Positions 38,970 to 47,587 of a stretch of 64,000 nt of DNA are shown here, in pieces (position 1 is the first letter of the stretch; each line of letters opens with the position of its first letter). The stretch is from NCBI GenBank assembly GCA_015075305.1, contig JABTUS010000008.1, forward strand, positions 239,178 to 303,177, given 5' to 3'. A program made the translations under genes and the position numbers. A model generated the notes under the pieces. That model was not told the DNA's origin. It did no database searches and was given only the letters and a program-made list of their open reading frames with translations. The stretch is from Opitutaceae bacterium (GTDB lineage Bacteria; Verrucomicrobiota; Verrucomicrobiia; Opitutales; Opitutaceae).

Positions 38970-39248
38970 TCAGCACAGGGGTTCGTTCCCGCCCGACGGC
39001 AGGTGGAGGTTTTCCCTCGCCAGCGCGATGGCTGATGGCGCGTGCCTCGAATCCACGGCATCGCCCGTGAATATCGCCGCGGCCTCCCCAGGCAGTGCCT
39101 GCGCGGATCGCCCGGAGTTTTCATCACACCCCGTCAGAACGGTGGCCCTCGCGCGTGCTTCAAACACAGCGCGCGCTGCCGGCAGGCGAGGACCCGTCGC
39201 ACCACCAGTCACCTCAGGAACCTTTCCGTCCAATGCCGCGGTTGACAT
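38970..39248 (-). CDS. Doubtful small ORF upstream of the SIS gene
   Basis: 92 codons from an ATG at 39248 (97 from 39263), ending 3 bases before the ATG of the SIS gene. The product is Ala/Arg-rich (RAVFEARARATVLTGCDENSGRSAQALPGEAAAIF) with no recognisable fold. It may be a decayed gene, or spurious coding in a 358-base interval (38977-39334) otherwise seen as the divergent promoter region. Confidence 0.2.
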   Translation of the reverse strand: MSTAALDGKVPEVTGGATGPRLPAARAVFEARARATVLTGCDENSGRSAQALPGEAAAIFTGDAVDSRHAPSAIALARENLHLPSGGNEPLC

Positions 39249-39292
39249 CCCGCGATGCTCCATGCGTCATCCCTTTCCATCAATCATTACAG

Positions 39293-39316
39293 TACCATTG
39301 GAATCAGCAACTGGTA
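39293..39316. promoter_or_regulatory. Candidate operator for the GntR-type regulator
   Basis: TACCATTG and CAACTGGTA form an imperfect inverted repeat centred near 39304, 19 bases before the regulator start. The position suits autoregulation and control of the divergent sugar operon. Confidence 0.35.
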
Positions 39317-39334
39317 TGATAATCTCCTGTTGAC

Positions 39335-40368
39335 ATGGCCCGCCCAAGGTCCGCTCGCGTCATTGAGCTCAAGGCCGCCCTGTCCGCCCGCCTCCGCCAT
39401 GGCGTTGTCCAGCCTGGCGGACGCTTCCTGTCCGCCCGTGCGCTGGCACAGCGTTTTGACGTCAGCTACCAGACCGCGCACCGCCTCCTCTCGGAATTGC
39501 ACGACGAAGGTCTCATTCGCCGCGTACCGGCAAGCGGAACATTTTTGCCCGGCCTTCAGACCGTCCTGAGGGGAGTGCAGTTCATTTTTCATTCGCGAGC
39601 GCGCAGAAAGGGCAGCTTTGGCCACCATCTCCTCGACCTGTTGAAGTCGGCGCTGCAATCGCGGGGGATCGCCTGGTCATGTCACTGGCCAGACCATGAT
39701 GCGGCGCCACGACTCAGAAGGGGGTTCATTCCCGTCATATGGGAGTGCCGGGCCGCGGCCCGGGCCGCGGCATTGGATCATCGTTTCGCGCTGGTCCTCA
39801 ACGATCTGCCTCCACTGGTTCCGCCGGCGGATTCATCGATGCCATCACAACGGATGACTATTCCGGCGGCGCCTGCGCCGCGGAGCTCCTCAAGGCGCGC
39901 ACGGGAAGATCGGGCGGCTTCGCCGTGCTGGGAGGTCCGCTCGGCGATTCAAGAAGCGAACGACGCATTGAGGGATTCCAGGCACACGTGCGTTCCTCCC
40001 GCGTGCACCATGCCGCTTCATGGTATCGTGAGGCAGGGCTCGCCCGGGCATGGGATATCCTGCGCGAGGCGCCCGCGGGAATTTTTGCCTGCAATGACCG
40101 GCTGGCTGAGGCTCTTATCCTCGCATGCCGCATGAGACGGCTTCCGCTCCCACCACTTGTGGGCTTCGACAATGCACCCATCGCCGAACACCTGCGCCTA
40201 ACCACGATCGGCATTCCGTGGAGTGAACTCGTCCAGCAGTCAATGCACCTTGTTGAAGGACGCCTGCATGGAAGCACCTCCCCGGGTCGACTCCTGTGCC
40301 TTGCACATGAGATGATCGTCCGCCTGACATGCGAGAATCGCCTCCAATCCGCCAACTCGCGCCCGTGA
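39335..40368 (+). pseudogene. GntR-type regulator with LacI-like sensor domain, frameshifted
   Basis: The first part (from ATG 39335) is a winged-helix GntR DNA-binding domain: LSARLRHGVVQPGGRFLSARALAQRFDVSYQTAHRLLSELHDEGLIRRVPASGTFLPG. It runs on into the start of a LacI/periplasmic-binding-type effector domain (DHRFALVLNDLPPLVP). The frame then changes near 39820-39832. The rest of the sensor domain is in another frame to 40368: GGFIDAITTDDYSGGACAAELL, GGFAVLGGPLGDSRSERRIEGFQAHV, ACNDRLAEALILACR, VGFDNAPIAEHLRLTTIGIPW. A single missing base would explain it. It is either a recent pseudogene, which would derepress the operon, or a sequence error. Confidence 0.8.
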
Positions 40369-40555
40369 AACTTCAGTGCCTGTCATCAGGATCGTTACAG
40401 CCTGATTGAACATCAACGGGATTGGACGGATTGCGACGCCCAGGGCTGATTCATGACGGGGTGGAAGCGAGGGAGCCTGGATCAATTGCAGGAGTCTGCC
40501 GCGCGCGATTTCCGATGCTTGAAGGTCTCGCGAGTGCGCGGCCTCGGCCGTCCGC

Positions 40556-41893
40556 TCAATCACCGGTGGCGAAGCGCAGCGCGTATTGGGCGAGATTGTA
40601 GTCGGCGATCGTGCCCAGGTAGTCGCGCTGGGCCCGCGCGAGTTCGTCCTCGGCCTCGAGATCCTCGAAAGGCGCACCGACTCCCGTTGCGCGTCTTTCC
40701 CGCGACAGGCGCGCGGTTTGATCCGCAGCATTCAACGCGTTTCCTGCGAGTTCAATCTGTCTCGAGAGCGACTGCAGGCGGGCGTGGCTCTCCACCACCT
40801 GGCGGCGGATGGCATCCCGCACCTTCTCCTGATCCAGCTCCACCTGCCGTTCGCGGGAGAGCATCTCCCGCTGGCGATTTCGATCCAGCAGTCCGCCGGG
40901 TCCGATGCGCCAGCTGACCCCGAAGCTGAGGTCGCTGCTCATGTCGAAATCCCGCGTCAGCGTCGAACCGGAAGGCCCGCCGCCCAGTCCGCCCAACGAG
41001 GCCTGTGCGCCGAGCGTGGGAATCAGCGGACCCTGGGTGGCGGCCCGGCGGTTCAATCGCGCGCCCGCCAGCCGGGATGCCGACTCATCGATTTCAGGCC
41101 GCCGGGCGAGTGCGCGTGCGATGCGTTCGCCGAGGTCGCCGGCGGGTGATTCGAGCGACATCGGGACGAGTGCACCGTCGTCGGACACGAGGTCGACCGA
41201 AGGATCCAGTCGCAGGATCTCCGCCAGGCGGGCGGCCGCCACGCGCTGGTCGGTTCGCGCGCGCAGCAGCGCGAGTTCGGAGCGTTCGCGGGCTGCGCCA
41301 GCCCGGGCGGCGTCCCCCTTGAAGGCGATACCGGCTTCGGCTGCGACGCCGAGCTGCGCCGCGTGTTCTCGCGCGACGCGCGCGGCTTCCTGGGCTGCGA
41401 TCACGGCGGCGCGCGCGCGAGCCAGTTCAAAATAGGCCGACGCGGCGCGAAAGGTCGTCTCGCGCTGGCGCCCGGCCAGGGCCGCTTCGCTCGACTTCAC
41501 GACCTGTTTTGCGACCAGGTTCTGGAAATAGGTTTCGCCCAGATCGAGCTGTGCATTGATGGCGATGCCGGCGGCGAGGGACTGCTTGTCCGCGTCCAGA
41601 ATGCGTCCGCCTGCGTCCTGCACATTTTCCTCGTGCCTGCGAACAACGATTGACGGGCTGATCCAAGGGATGAAGCGGGCGCGTGCGGAATCGCTGGCGG
41701 CGCGCGCCTCGCTGACCTTTTCGCGCGCAATCTCGACATCCAGATTGTTTGCCCCCGCAAGACGGAGCGCGGTCGCCAGATCGATCGTCTGCGGCTCGGA
41801 TGCGCGGAGAAACGCGCCTGGCAGAAGCATGAGCAGAGCCGGGACGCGCCAAGTCCATGATTTCCGCCGGAGTGGTGCGGTTGATCCGTTCAT
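40556..41893 (-). CDS. TolC-like outer-membrane efflux protein
   Basis: 445 aa. Signal peptide (WRVPALLMLLPGAFLRASEP), then two OEP repeats: LATALRLAGANNLDVEIAREKVSEARAASDSARARFIPW and ALARRPEIDESASRLAGARLNRRAATQGPLIPTLGAQASLGG. Long helical stretches are rich in Ala, Arg and Glu. It forms the trimeric outer-membrane duct of a tripartite pump. It is third in the operon; its start overlaps the adaptor stop by four bases. Confidence 0.92.
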   Translation of the reverse strand: MNGSTAPLRRKSWTWRVPALLMLLPGAFLRASEPQTIDLATALRLAGANNLDVEIAREKVSEARAASDSARARFIPWISPSIVVRRHEENVQDAGGRILDADKQSLAAGIAINAQLDLGETYFQNLVAKQVVKSSEAALAGRQRETTFRAASAYFELARARAAVIAAQEAARVAREHAAQLGVAAEAGIAFKGDAARAGAARERSELALLRARTDQRVAAARLAEILRLDPSVDLVSDDGALVPMSLESPAGDLGERIARALARRPEIDESASRLAGARLNRRAATQGPLIPTLGAQASLGGLGGGPSGSTLTRDFDMSSDLSFGVSWRIGPGGLLDRNRQREMLSRERQVELDQEKVRDAIRRQVVESHARLQSLSRQIELAGNALNAADQTARLSRERRATGVGAPFEDLEAEDELARAQRDYLGTIADYNLAQYALRFATGD

Positions 41894-42954
41894 TTGCCCC
41901 CCGCCACGTTGACTGACTGACCATTCACCAGCGTCGCCTTTCCAGGGAGAATGACGCGGGCATTGGCGGGGAGCTCGTCCAGAATCTCCACGTCGCTGCC
42001 GTCGTTGAAACCGTACTTCACCGGCACGCGTTTCGCCTTCCCGTCCTCGAACAGAAAGAGGAAGCCCGCAGCCTTTTCGCGCACGAGGGCGGGCGCAGGC
42101 ACCAGAAGTGAATCCCTGTGGTGTTCGACACCGATCTTCACGTTTGCGTACATCCCGGGACGCAGGGTCAGGTCCGTGTTTGCGAGATCCGCCTCCACGA
42201 AAAGCGTGCGGGTGCGTTCGTCCAGGGCGCCGGAGTGGCGGCTCACTTCGCCCTTGAACACCATTCCCGGCAGGGATTCCGTCGTGACGACCACGGGCTG
42301 CCCTGTGCGGATGCGCGCGGCTTCGATCTCCGGCACGGGAACGTGGATGCGGATGGTTGAGTAGTCCATCAAGGTGAGGATGGCCGCAGCCTGTGCGTTG
42401 CCGCCGCCTGTGGCCGCGGGCACCAGTGCGCCCGGGTCAATGTTGCGCTGGGTAACGATGCCGTCGAACGGCGCCACGATTTTCGCGTAGCCGAGCATTG
42501 TCTCGAATTGCTCGATTCCCGCCTGCGCGGTCGAGAGCCTCGCTTCCGCGGCGTCCGCAGCCTGGGGAGTGATGAGATCCGGGGCCTTGTTGCGCGCCTT
42601 GTGGATGCGCTCCACTTCAAATTGCGCCACCTTGAGCTCGGATTGCTGGCGGGAAAGTTCGGCCAGAAGCTCCGGCATTTCCAGTTCAGCGAGCACCTGA
42701 CCGGCCTTGACGACATCACCGGTGTCGACCGCGATCGACTTCAGGTAGCCGGCCACTTTGGCATGCAGCGTCACCTGATGGTTGGCGCGCATGGTACCGG
42801 GAAGCGTCACATACCGGTATATTCCGCCCCGGTGGGGAGAAACCACTTGGACGTCGGGTGAGTTTTGCGCAGGGCACGTCGCTGCGCCGGCCAGGGCCAG
42901 CATGATGCTGGATGCACGAAGTAAGCTCATGGGATTGCGAAGAAAGTTGCTCAA
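41890..42954 (-). CDS. RND efflux periplasmic adaptor (membrane fusion protein)
   Basis: 354 aa. N-terminal hydrophobic signal (MLALAGAATCPA), then the MFP architecture: lipoyl halves (VSPHRGGIYRYVTLPGTMRANHQVTLHAKVAGYLKSIAVDTGDVVKAGQVLAEL and APFDGIVTQRNIDPGALV), a coiled-coil hairpin at about 98-150, and the beta-barrel (IRIHVPVPEIEAARIRTGQPV, RPGMYANVKIGV). It bridges the AcrB-like pump and the TolC-like duct. Coupled to both neighbours by ATGA overlaps. Confidence 0.94.
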   Translation of the reverse strand: MSNFLRNPMSLLRASSIMLALAGAATCPAQNSPDVQVVSPHRGGIYRYVTLPGTMRANHQVTLHAKVAGYLKSIAVDTGDVVKAGQVLAELEMPELLAELSRQQSELKVAQFEVERIHKARNKAPDLITPQAADAAEARLSTAQAGIEQFETMLGYAKIVAPFDGIVTQRNIDPGALVPAATGGGNAQAAAILTLMDYSTIRIHVPVPEIEAARIRTGQPVVVTTESLPGMVFKGEVSRHSGALDERTRTLFVEADLANTDLTLRPGMYANVKIGVEHHRDSLLVPAPALVREKAAGFLFLFEDGKAKRVPVKYGFNDGSDVEILDELPANARVILPGKATLVNGQSVNVAGGK

Positions 42955-45900
42955 AGGGTGGATGTTGATGGAGCACGCTCCTGTCCGGAGTCGTCGGGAT
43001 GCAGCGAGACCGCTCGGACTTTTCTGCCGGCGAGAATGGCAAAGAAGGCGGGAAGAACGAAGAGCGTCGCGACAGTGGCGAGCGCCAGTCCGCCAACCAC
43101 GGCTCGGCCCAGGGGTGCGGTCTGGTCGCCTCCTTCGCCCGCTCCCAGGGCGAGCGGCAGCATGCCTGCAATCATGGCGCAGCCGGTCATCAGGATCGGG
43201 CGAAGGCGGCTGCTGCCTCCGGTGACCGCACCTGAGATCGGGTCGGCGGTGGAGATCCTGGCCTTTTCCGAGAAGGTGACCAGCAGGATGGAATTCGCAA
43301 CGGCGACACCGACGGCCATGATCGCGCCCATTGAGGATTGGATGTTCAACGTGGTGCCCGTCAGGCGGAGGGCGAGCACGACCCCTGCGAGAACGGCAGG
43401 CACGGTTGAAACGACGGCCAGCGCGAGGCGCACCGACTGGAAGTTCGCGATGAGCAGGAGGAAGATCACCACGATCGCGATCACGAGGCCGGAGCGAAAT
43501 CCGTCGAGGAGCTGCGTGAGCGGAATGGTCTGTCCTCGATAATCAACCTTCGTGCGCGCCTCGGGCGCGGGGCCCGCGTCGGCAACCGCCCTGCGGATCG
43601 CCTTCATGGCCGTGCCGAGATCGGTCCCATGAAGATTCGCGGTGATGCTCACGAGCCGCGCGACATTGTAGCGCTCATAGATTCCCGGCGATGTGCCGCT
43701 TCCGATCGCGGCAAGATTGCGCAGAAGGACCGGATCGCCGCCCGATGATTTGACGGGGACGTTGCCGATGTCCTCGACGGTTGTGGTGCGCGCCTCGGGA
43801 ATCTGCACCTGAACATTGTAGCTGATGCCGGTTGCCGGATCGGCCCAGTAGACCGGCTTCGTGAAGCGACTCGAAGTGGTCGCGGCGACCAGCGAGCGGG
43901 TCACATCGGCCATCTTCACACCGAGCAGCCCGGCCCGCTCGCGGTCGACGTTTACGGTGACGGTCGGGTAGTCGAGCGTCTGGGCGATCTGCACGTCCCG
44001 CAGGTAGGGAATCCTGGCCAGTTGCGCGATGATGCGATCGGCGTAGGACTTGCTGACCGCCAGTGACGAGCCGCTGATGGCGATCTCAACGGGCGTTGGT
44101 GAACCGAAGCTCATGACGCGGGAAACGATGTCCTGCGGCTCGAAGGAGAAACGGACGTCAGGAAACTCCCGGGCGAAGACGCCGCGAAGCCTCTCGATGA
44201 ACGCCTCCATGGGTATCCGGGTTTCAGGCTTGAACTGAACAGCGAGCCATCCCTCCTCGGGACCGCCGTTCCAGAGGTGAATGAGGTTCACGGGAAAGCT
44301 GGAGTTGTGCACGCCAACCATGCCTATGGAGACCTCGACCTTGTCCTCTCCGCCGGCCTCGCGATTGATTGTGTCGAGAACCTTCCGTGCGATCGATTCC
44401 GTGACGTCAACCCTCGTGCCGCTCGGGGCGCGGAGCCGCACGGCAAACTGGCCGTTGTCGGTGCGGGGGAAAATTTCGGTACCCAGTCCGCCGCCGACGA
44501 ACCAGACCACGGCAGCGCAGGCGACAATGTATGCTGCCGCCAGAGGCCAGCGGACGGCGACGATCGCGCGAAGCAGTTTCGCGTACGCGGATTTCAGCTT
44601 TTCGAAATAGGATGCCTCGTGAATCTGCGAAACGTGACGACGCAGCAGCCAGATTGAGAGGATGGGAACCAGCGTGCTTGAGAGGAGGTAGGATGCGATC
44701 ATCGAGAAGCCCACGGCGAGCGCCATGGGCACGAAGAGCGCCTTTGCAGCGCCCACCATGAAGAATGCAGGAATGAAAACGGAGAGTATGCAGAGCATGG
44801 CCAGCAGGCGGGGCAGGGCAGTCTCCTTCGTCCCCGTGTAAGCCGCCTGCGATGGGGAAACGCCTCCGGCCATGTGCGTGTGAATGTTCTCAACGGCGAC
44901 GGTCGACTCATCGACCAGGATGCCGATGGCGAGCGCAAGACCGCCCAGTGTCATGAGGTGAATCGACTGCCCGGTGACCCAGAGGGCGAAAACGGCGCTC
45001 AGCAGCGAAAGAGGGATATTGATGAGGACAATGAACACGCTCCGCCAGTCGCGCAGAAAGAGCAGCACCATCACCCCCGTGAGGATGGCGCCCAAGCCTC
45101 CCTCCTTCATGACATCGCGGATCGAGCGGTTGACGACGGGCGATTGATCGAAGACGTAGCGGACCTTGATGTCGTCCGGCAGGATCTTTTGAAACTCGGG
45201 AATGTTTTTCTTCACGAGTTCGACGACATCGAGGGTCGAGGCGTCGGCGCGTTTGGTGACCGGGAGGTACACGGTGCGCAGTCCGTTCGCGAGCGCGTAG
45301 CTGGTCGTCACGTCCGCACCGTCCTGGACCGTTCCCACGTCCCGCAGAAAGACAGCCTTGTCACCGACGCGGCGGAGAGGGACTGACTCGAGATCCCTGG
45401 GGTCTTTGACGATCGAGTTCATTTCCACGATCGGATACTTGTCGCCGAGATTCATGTTGCCCGACGGACTGATCGGATTCGCCTCGGCGACCGCCTGGAC
45501 GATTTCGTCGGGTGAGAGCCCGTAGGCGCGCATGCGCTCGGGGTTGACATTGATGATGATGCCCCGGGAGCTCCCTCCGAAGGGGGGCGGCGCGGAAACT
45601 CCGGGTAGGGTGGCGAATGTCGGCCGCACGCGGTTCAGCGCCTGGTCCTGCATTTCCCCGAGCGTGCGGTTGGGGTTGTCGGAGGAGAACACCAGATAGC
45701 CGACCGCGACGCTTCCGGCGTCGAACCGCGTGACGAAGGGCGCCGGCGTGCCTTCGGGCATGAACGCGCGCGAACGGTTGACGTAGGCGATGGTTTCCGA
45801 GAGCGCCTGCGACATGTCCGTGCCGGGGTGGAACTGGAGCTTCATGATGGAGGCTCCCTGGATGGATTTGGACTCCACATGGGAGATCCCTGCGATGTAG

Positions 45901-46115
45901 AGAAAGTGGTATTCGTACCGGTAGGTCAGGTAGCCCTCCATCTGCGCGGGATCCATGCCCCCGTAGGGCTGGGCGACATAGATGGTCGGCACGCCGAGCG
46001 GTGGAAAGATGTCGCGCGACATCCGCTGGATGGCCAGACCCGCCGCGAGCGCGACCGCTACCACCAGGACCACGACGGTTAGGGGACGGCGAAGCGCCGC
46101 ATCGAGGATGTTCAT
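42951..46115 (-). CDS. RND efflux pump inner-membrane transporter (AcrB/CzcA-like)
   Basis: 1054 aa, usual RND size, with twelve predicted helices and two large periplasmic loops. The first helix is followed by SRDIFPPLGVPTIYVAQPYGGMDPAQMEGY. The helix-4 block LMTLGGLALAIGILVDESTVAVENIHTHM carries a conserved Asp of the proton relay. The pair GAIMAVGVAVANSILLVTFSEKAR is the second-half equivalent. The loops LTGVMVLLFLRDWRSVFIVLINIPLSLLSA and NIPVKSSGGDPVLLRNLA are typical of the hydrophobe/amphiphile or multidrug type. First gene of the operon, divergent from padR. Confidence 0.95.
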   Translation of the reverse strand: MNILDAALRRPLTVVVLVVAVALAAGLAIQRMSRDIFPPLGVPTIYVAQPYGGMDPAQMEGYLTYRYEYHFLYIAGISHVESKSIQGASIMKLQFHPGTDMSQALSETIAYVNRSRAFMPEGTPAPFVTRFDAGSVAVGYLVFSSDNPNRTLGEMQDQALNRVRPTFATLPGVSAPPPFGGSSRGIIINVNPERMRAYGLSPDEIVQAVAEANPISPSGNMNLGDKYPIVEMNSIVKDPRDLESVPLRRVGDKAVFLRDVGTVQDGADVTTSYALANGLRTVYLPVTKRADASTLDVVELVKKNIPEFQKILPDDIKVRYVFDQSPVVNRSIRDVMKEGGLGAILTGVMVLLFLRDWRSVFIVLINIPLSLLSAVFALWVTGQSIHLMTLGGLALAIGILVDESTVAVENIHTHMAGGVSPSQAAYTGTKETALPRLLAMLCILSVFIPAFFMVGAAKALFVPMALAVGFSMIASYLLSSTLVPILSIWLLRRHVSQIHEASYFEKLKSAYAKLLRAIVAVRWPLAAAYIVACAAVVWFVGGGLGTEIFPRTDNGQFAVRLRAPSGTRVDVTESIARKVLDTINREAGGEDKVEVSIGMVGVHNSSFPVNLIHLWNGGPEEGWLAVQFKPETRIPMEAFIERLRGVFAREFPDVRFSFEPQDIVSRVMSFGSPTPVEIAISGSSLAVSKSYADRIIAQLARIPYLRDVQIAQTLDYPTVTVNVDRERAGLLGVKMADVTRSLVAATTSSRFTKPVYWADPATGISYNVQVQIPEARTTTVEDIGNVPVKSSGGDPVLLRNLAAIGSGTSPGIYERYNVARLVSITANLHGTDLGTAMKAIRRAVADAGPAPEARTKVDYRGQTIPLTQLLDGFRSGLVIAIVVIFLLLIANFQSVRLALAVVSTVPAVLAGVVLALRLTGTTLNIQSSMGAIMAVGVAVANSILLVTFSEKARISTADPISGAVTGGSSRLRPILMTGCAMIAGMLPLALGAGEGGDQTAPLGRAVVGGLALATVATLFVLPAFFAILAGRKVRAVSLHPDDSGQERAPSTSTL

Positions 46116-46267
46116 GTGTGACGTCTGGAGATCAGGGGGGGCCGGGCCGGGGTGTGCTTGAGGGTGCGAGAGGCATGCCGGGATTTCCGGGAATTGACAA
46201 AGACGCGGCGCATCGCGCAGGGTTACAGGGGAATTTCATCGTCATGCCGTTTCGTGGGAAAGTTTTA

Positions 46268-46293
46268 ACGGCCGTCGTTTACGGCCACCGTAA
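46268..46293. promoter_or_regulatory. PadR operator candidate
   Basis: TTACGG-CCA-CCGTAA (46279-46293) is a perfect inverted repeat ending three bases before the PadR start. ACGGCCGT (46268-46275) is a second perfect palindrome directly upstream. Palindromes between divergent padR and efflux genes are the usual site for PadR repression. Confidence 0.55.
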
Positions 46294-46296
46294 CTG

Positions 46297-46632
46297 ATGA
46301 GTAAGGAAACGGGATCATCCGCCGTCGAGCGCGAAATTCTGCGCCCGCTTTGGAAGGTTCACATCCTTCATCACGCGTGCGAGGCTCCCTTTGTTGCGAA
46401 CTGGATGATCGAGGAGCTGCGCGAGCACGGGTATCGCGTGAGTCCCGGCACGCTCTATCCCATGCTCACAAGGCTGTGCCGGCTGGGCTGGCTGAAGACG
46501 GTCGAGCAAGCCAGGGCGGGCACGGGGCCGGCGGTGACGCACTATCAGGCGACGTCCGTTGGCAGACGGGCGCTGCGCGAGGTGCAGGCGCGCATTCGCG
46601 AACTGCAGGGCGAGGTTTTCAGGAAGCGCTGA
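46297..46632 (+). CDS. PadR-family transcriptional regulator
   Basis: 111 aa. Winged-helix PadR domain: PLWKVHILHHACEAPFVANWMIEELREHGYRVSPGTLYPMLTRLCRLGWL, wing and dimer helix YQATSVGRRALREVQARIRELQ. PadR proteins repress efflux or detoxification genes until a ligand binds. Divergent from the RND operon, 181 bases apart, with palindromes in between. The ATG follows the palindrome so closely that the message may be leaderless or nearly so. Its 3' end overlaps the IclR gene by 14 bases. Confidence 0.92.
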   Translation: MSKETGSSAVEREILRPLWKVHILHHACEAPFVANWMIEELREHGYRVSPGTLYPMLTRLCRLGWLKTVEQARAGTGPAVTHYQATSVGRRALREVQARIRELQGEVFRKR

Positions 46633-47419
46633 GAACGGTTTCCCCCGGACTGCCGCGGGTCTGTCCCGCTCCCCCGAGTTTCTGCGACATTTCCCGGCTG
46701 ATCTCCTTCAGGCGGGATAGGACGAAGGATATCTGGACATCCGTGCTGCGTGAGATTGGCGCGCTGAAGCCGATGGCCAGAATGGCCTGGCCGTTGGCCT
46801 CAAATATCGGGGTGGCGACGGCCGCGATGCCGCTGTTGGAAACATTGCTGGTGATAGCGAAACCGTCGCGGCCGATCTGATCGAGCAACTCGGTCATCTC
46901 CCGGGCGTTGGCCGGCGAATTGGGCAGAAATTTTGCCAGGTCCTCCTTGGCAGAATAGCTGAGTTGCACCGATCGAGGCTGATAGGCGAGTAGCACGCGG
47001 CCTGTGGCGAAGACGATCGGATGCTCGACCATGCCGTGGTCGTGCGTGACGGAAAGGGGATGATCCGCCTGGATCCAATCCACCACGAAGGCGTGATCGC
47101 TTCGCCAGGTCAGAACGACCACTGTTTCCGCAAACTCGCTTGCGAGTGACTCAATGTAGGGACGGCAGAAATCGCGCATGCTGTTCAGCGGATCCGCTGC
47201 TGCGCCCATGATGACCGCCGCGAGTCCGAGACGGTACTGTTTGGTCTCGCGGCTTGTCTCCACGAAGTTTCGCGCGAGCAGGGTCTTTAGAAGATTATGC
47301 GTTGTTGGCGGCGACAGGCCGATGGTTCGCGCAAGTTCCCTGACACCCATCCACCCGCCGTGTGCGTCCAGCGCTTGAAGTATGCGCAACGCTTTGTCAA
47401 CGGATTGGATTAAGCCCAT
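46619..47419 (-). CDS. IclR-family transcriptional regulator
   Basis: 266 aa. N-terminal winged helix (QSVDKALRILQALDAHGGWMGVRELARTIGLSPPTTHNLLKTLLARNFVE), then the GAF-like effector domain (FAETVVVLTWRSDHAFVVDWIQ, GRVLLAYQP, GRDGFAITSNVSNSGIAAVATPIFEANGQAILAIGFSAP). IclR regulators commonly control sugar-acid and uronate catabolism. Divergent from the TonB-dependent receptor gene, so it probably controls the downstream locus. Confidence 0.93.
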   Translation of the reverse strand: MGLIQSVDKALRILQALDAHGGWMGVRELARTIGLSPPTTHNLLKTLLARNFVETSRETKQYRLGLAAVIMGAAADPLNSMRDFCRPYIESLASEFAETVVVLTWRSDHAFVVDWIQADHPLSVTHDHGMVEHPIVFATGRVLLAYQPRSVQLSYSAKEDLAKFLPNSPANAREMTELLDQIGRDGFAITSNVSNSGIAAVATPIFEANGQAILAIGFSAPISRSTDVQISFVLSRLKEISREMSQKLGGAGQTRGSPGETVLSAS

Positions 47420-47429
47420 TTCTCAAGAG

Positions 47430-47518
47430 TGTTCAGCGGTGTTGAATAGACAATAGGTTTTTTCTGACAAAATTCTCTTGATACGCGTTTGGTGTTCAGA
47501 TTAGCTAATCGCTGTTCA
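47430..47518. promoter_or_regulatory. IclR / receptor intergenic region with palindrome and TGTTCA repeats
   Basis: A perfect 12-bp palindrome GATTAGCTAATC is at 47499-47510. TGTTCA occurs at 47430-47435, 47493-47498 and 47513-47518, the last two flanking the palindrome. These are candidate operator elements for the IclR protein controlling its own gene and the receptor. Confidence 0.4.
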
Positions 47519-47587
47519 CACAGAAAGAACAGTGACTGGCTCAGTGCTCGGCTGCGTTCTTCTCAATCCTCCCCACCAAACATCCCC

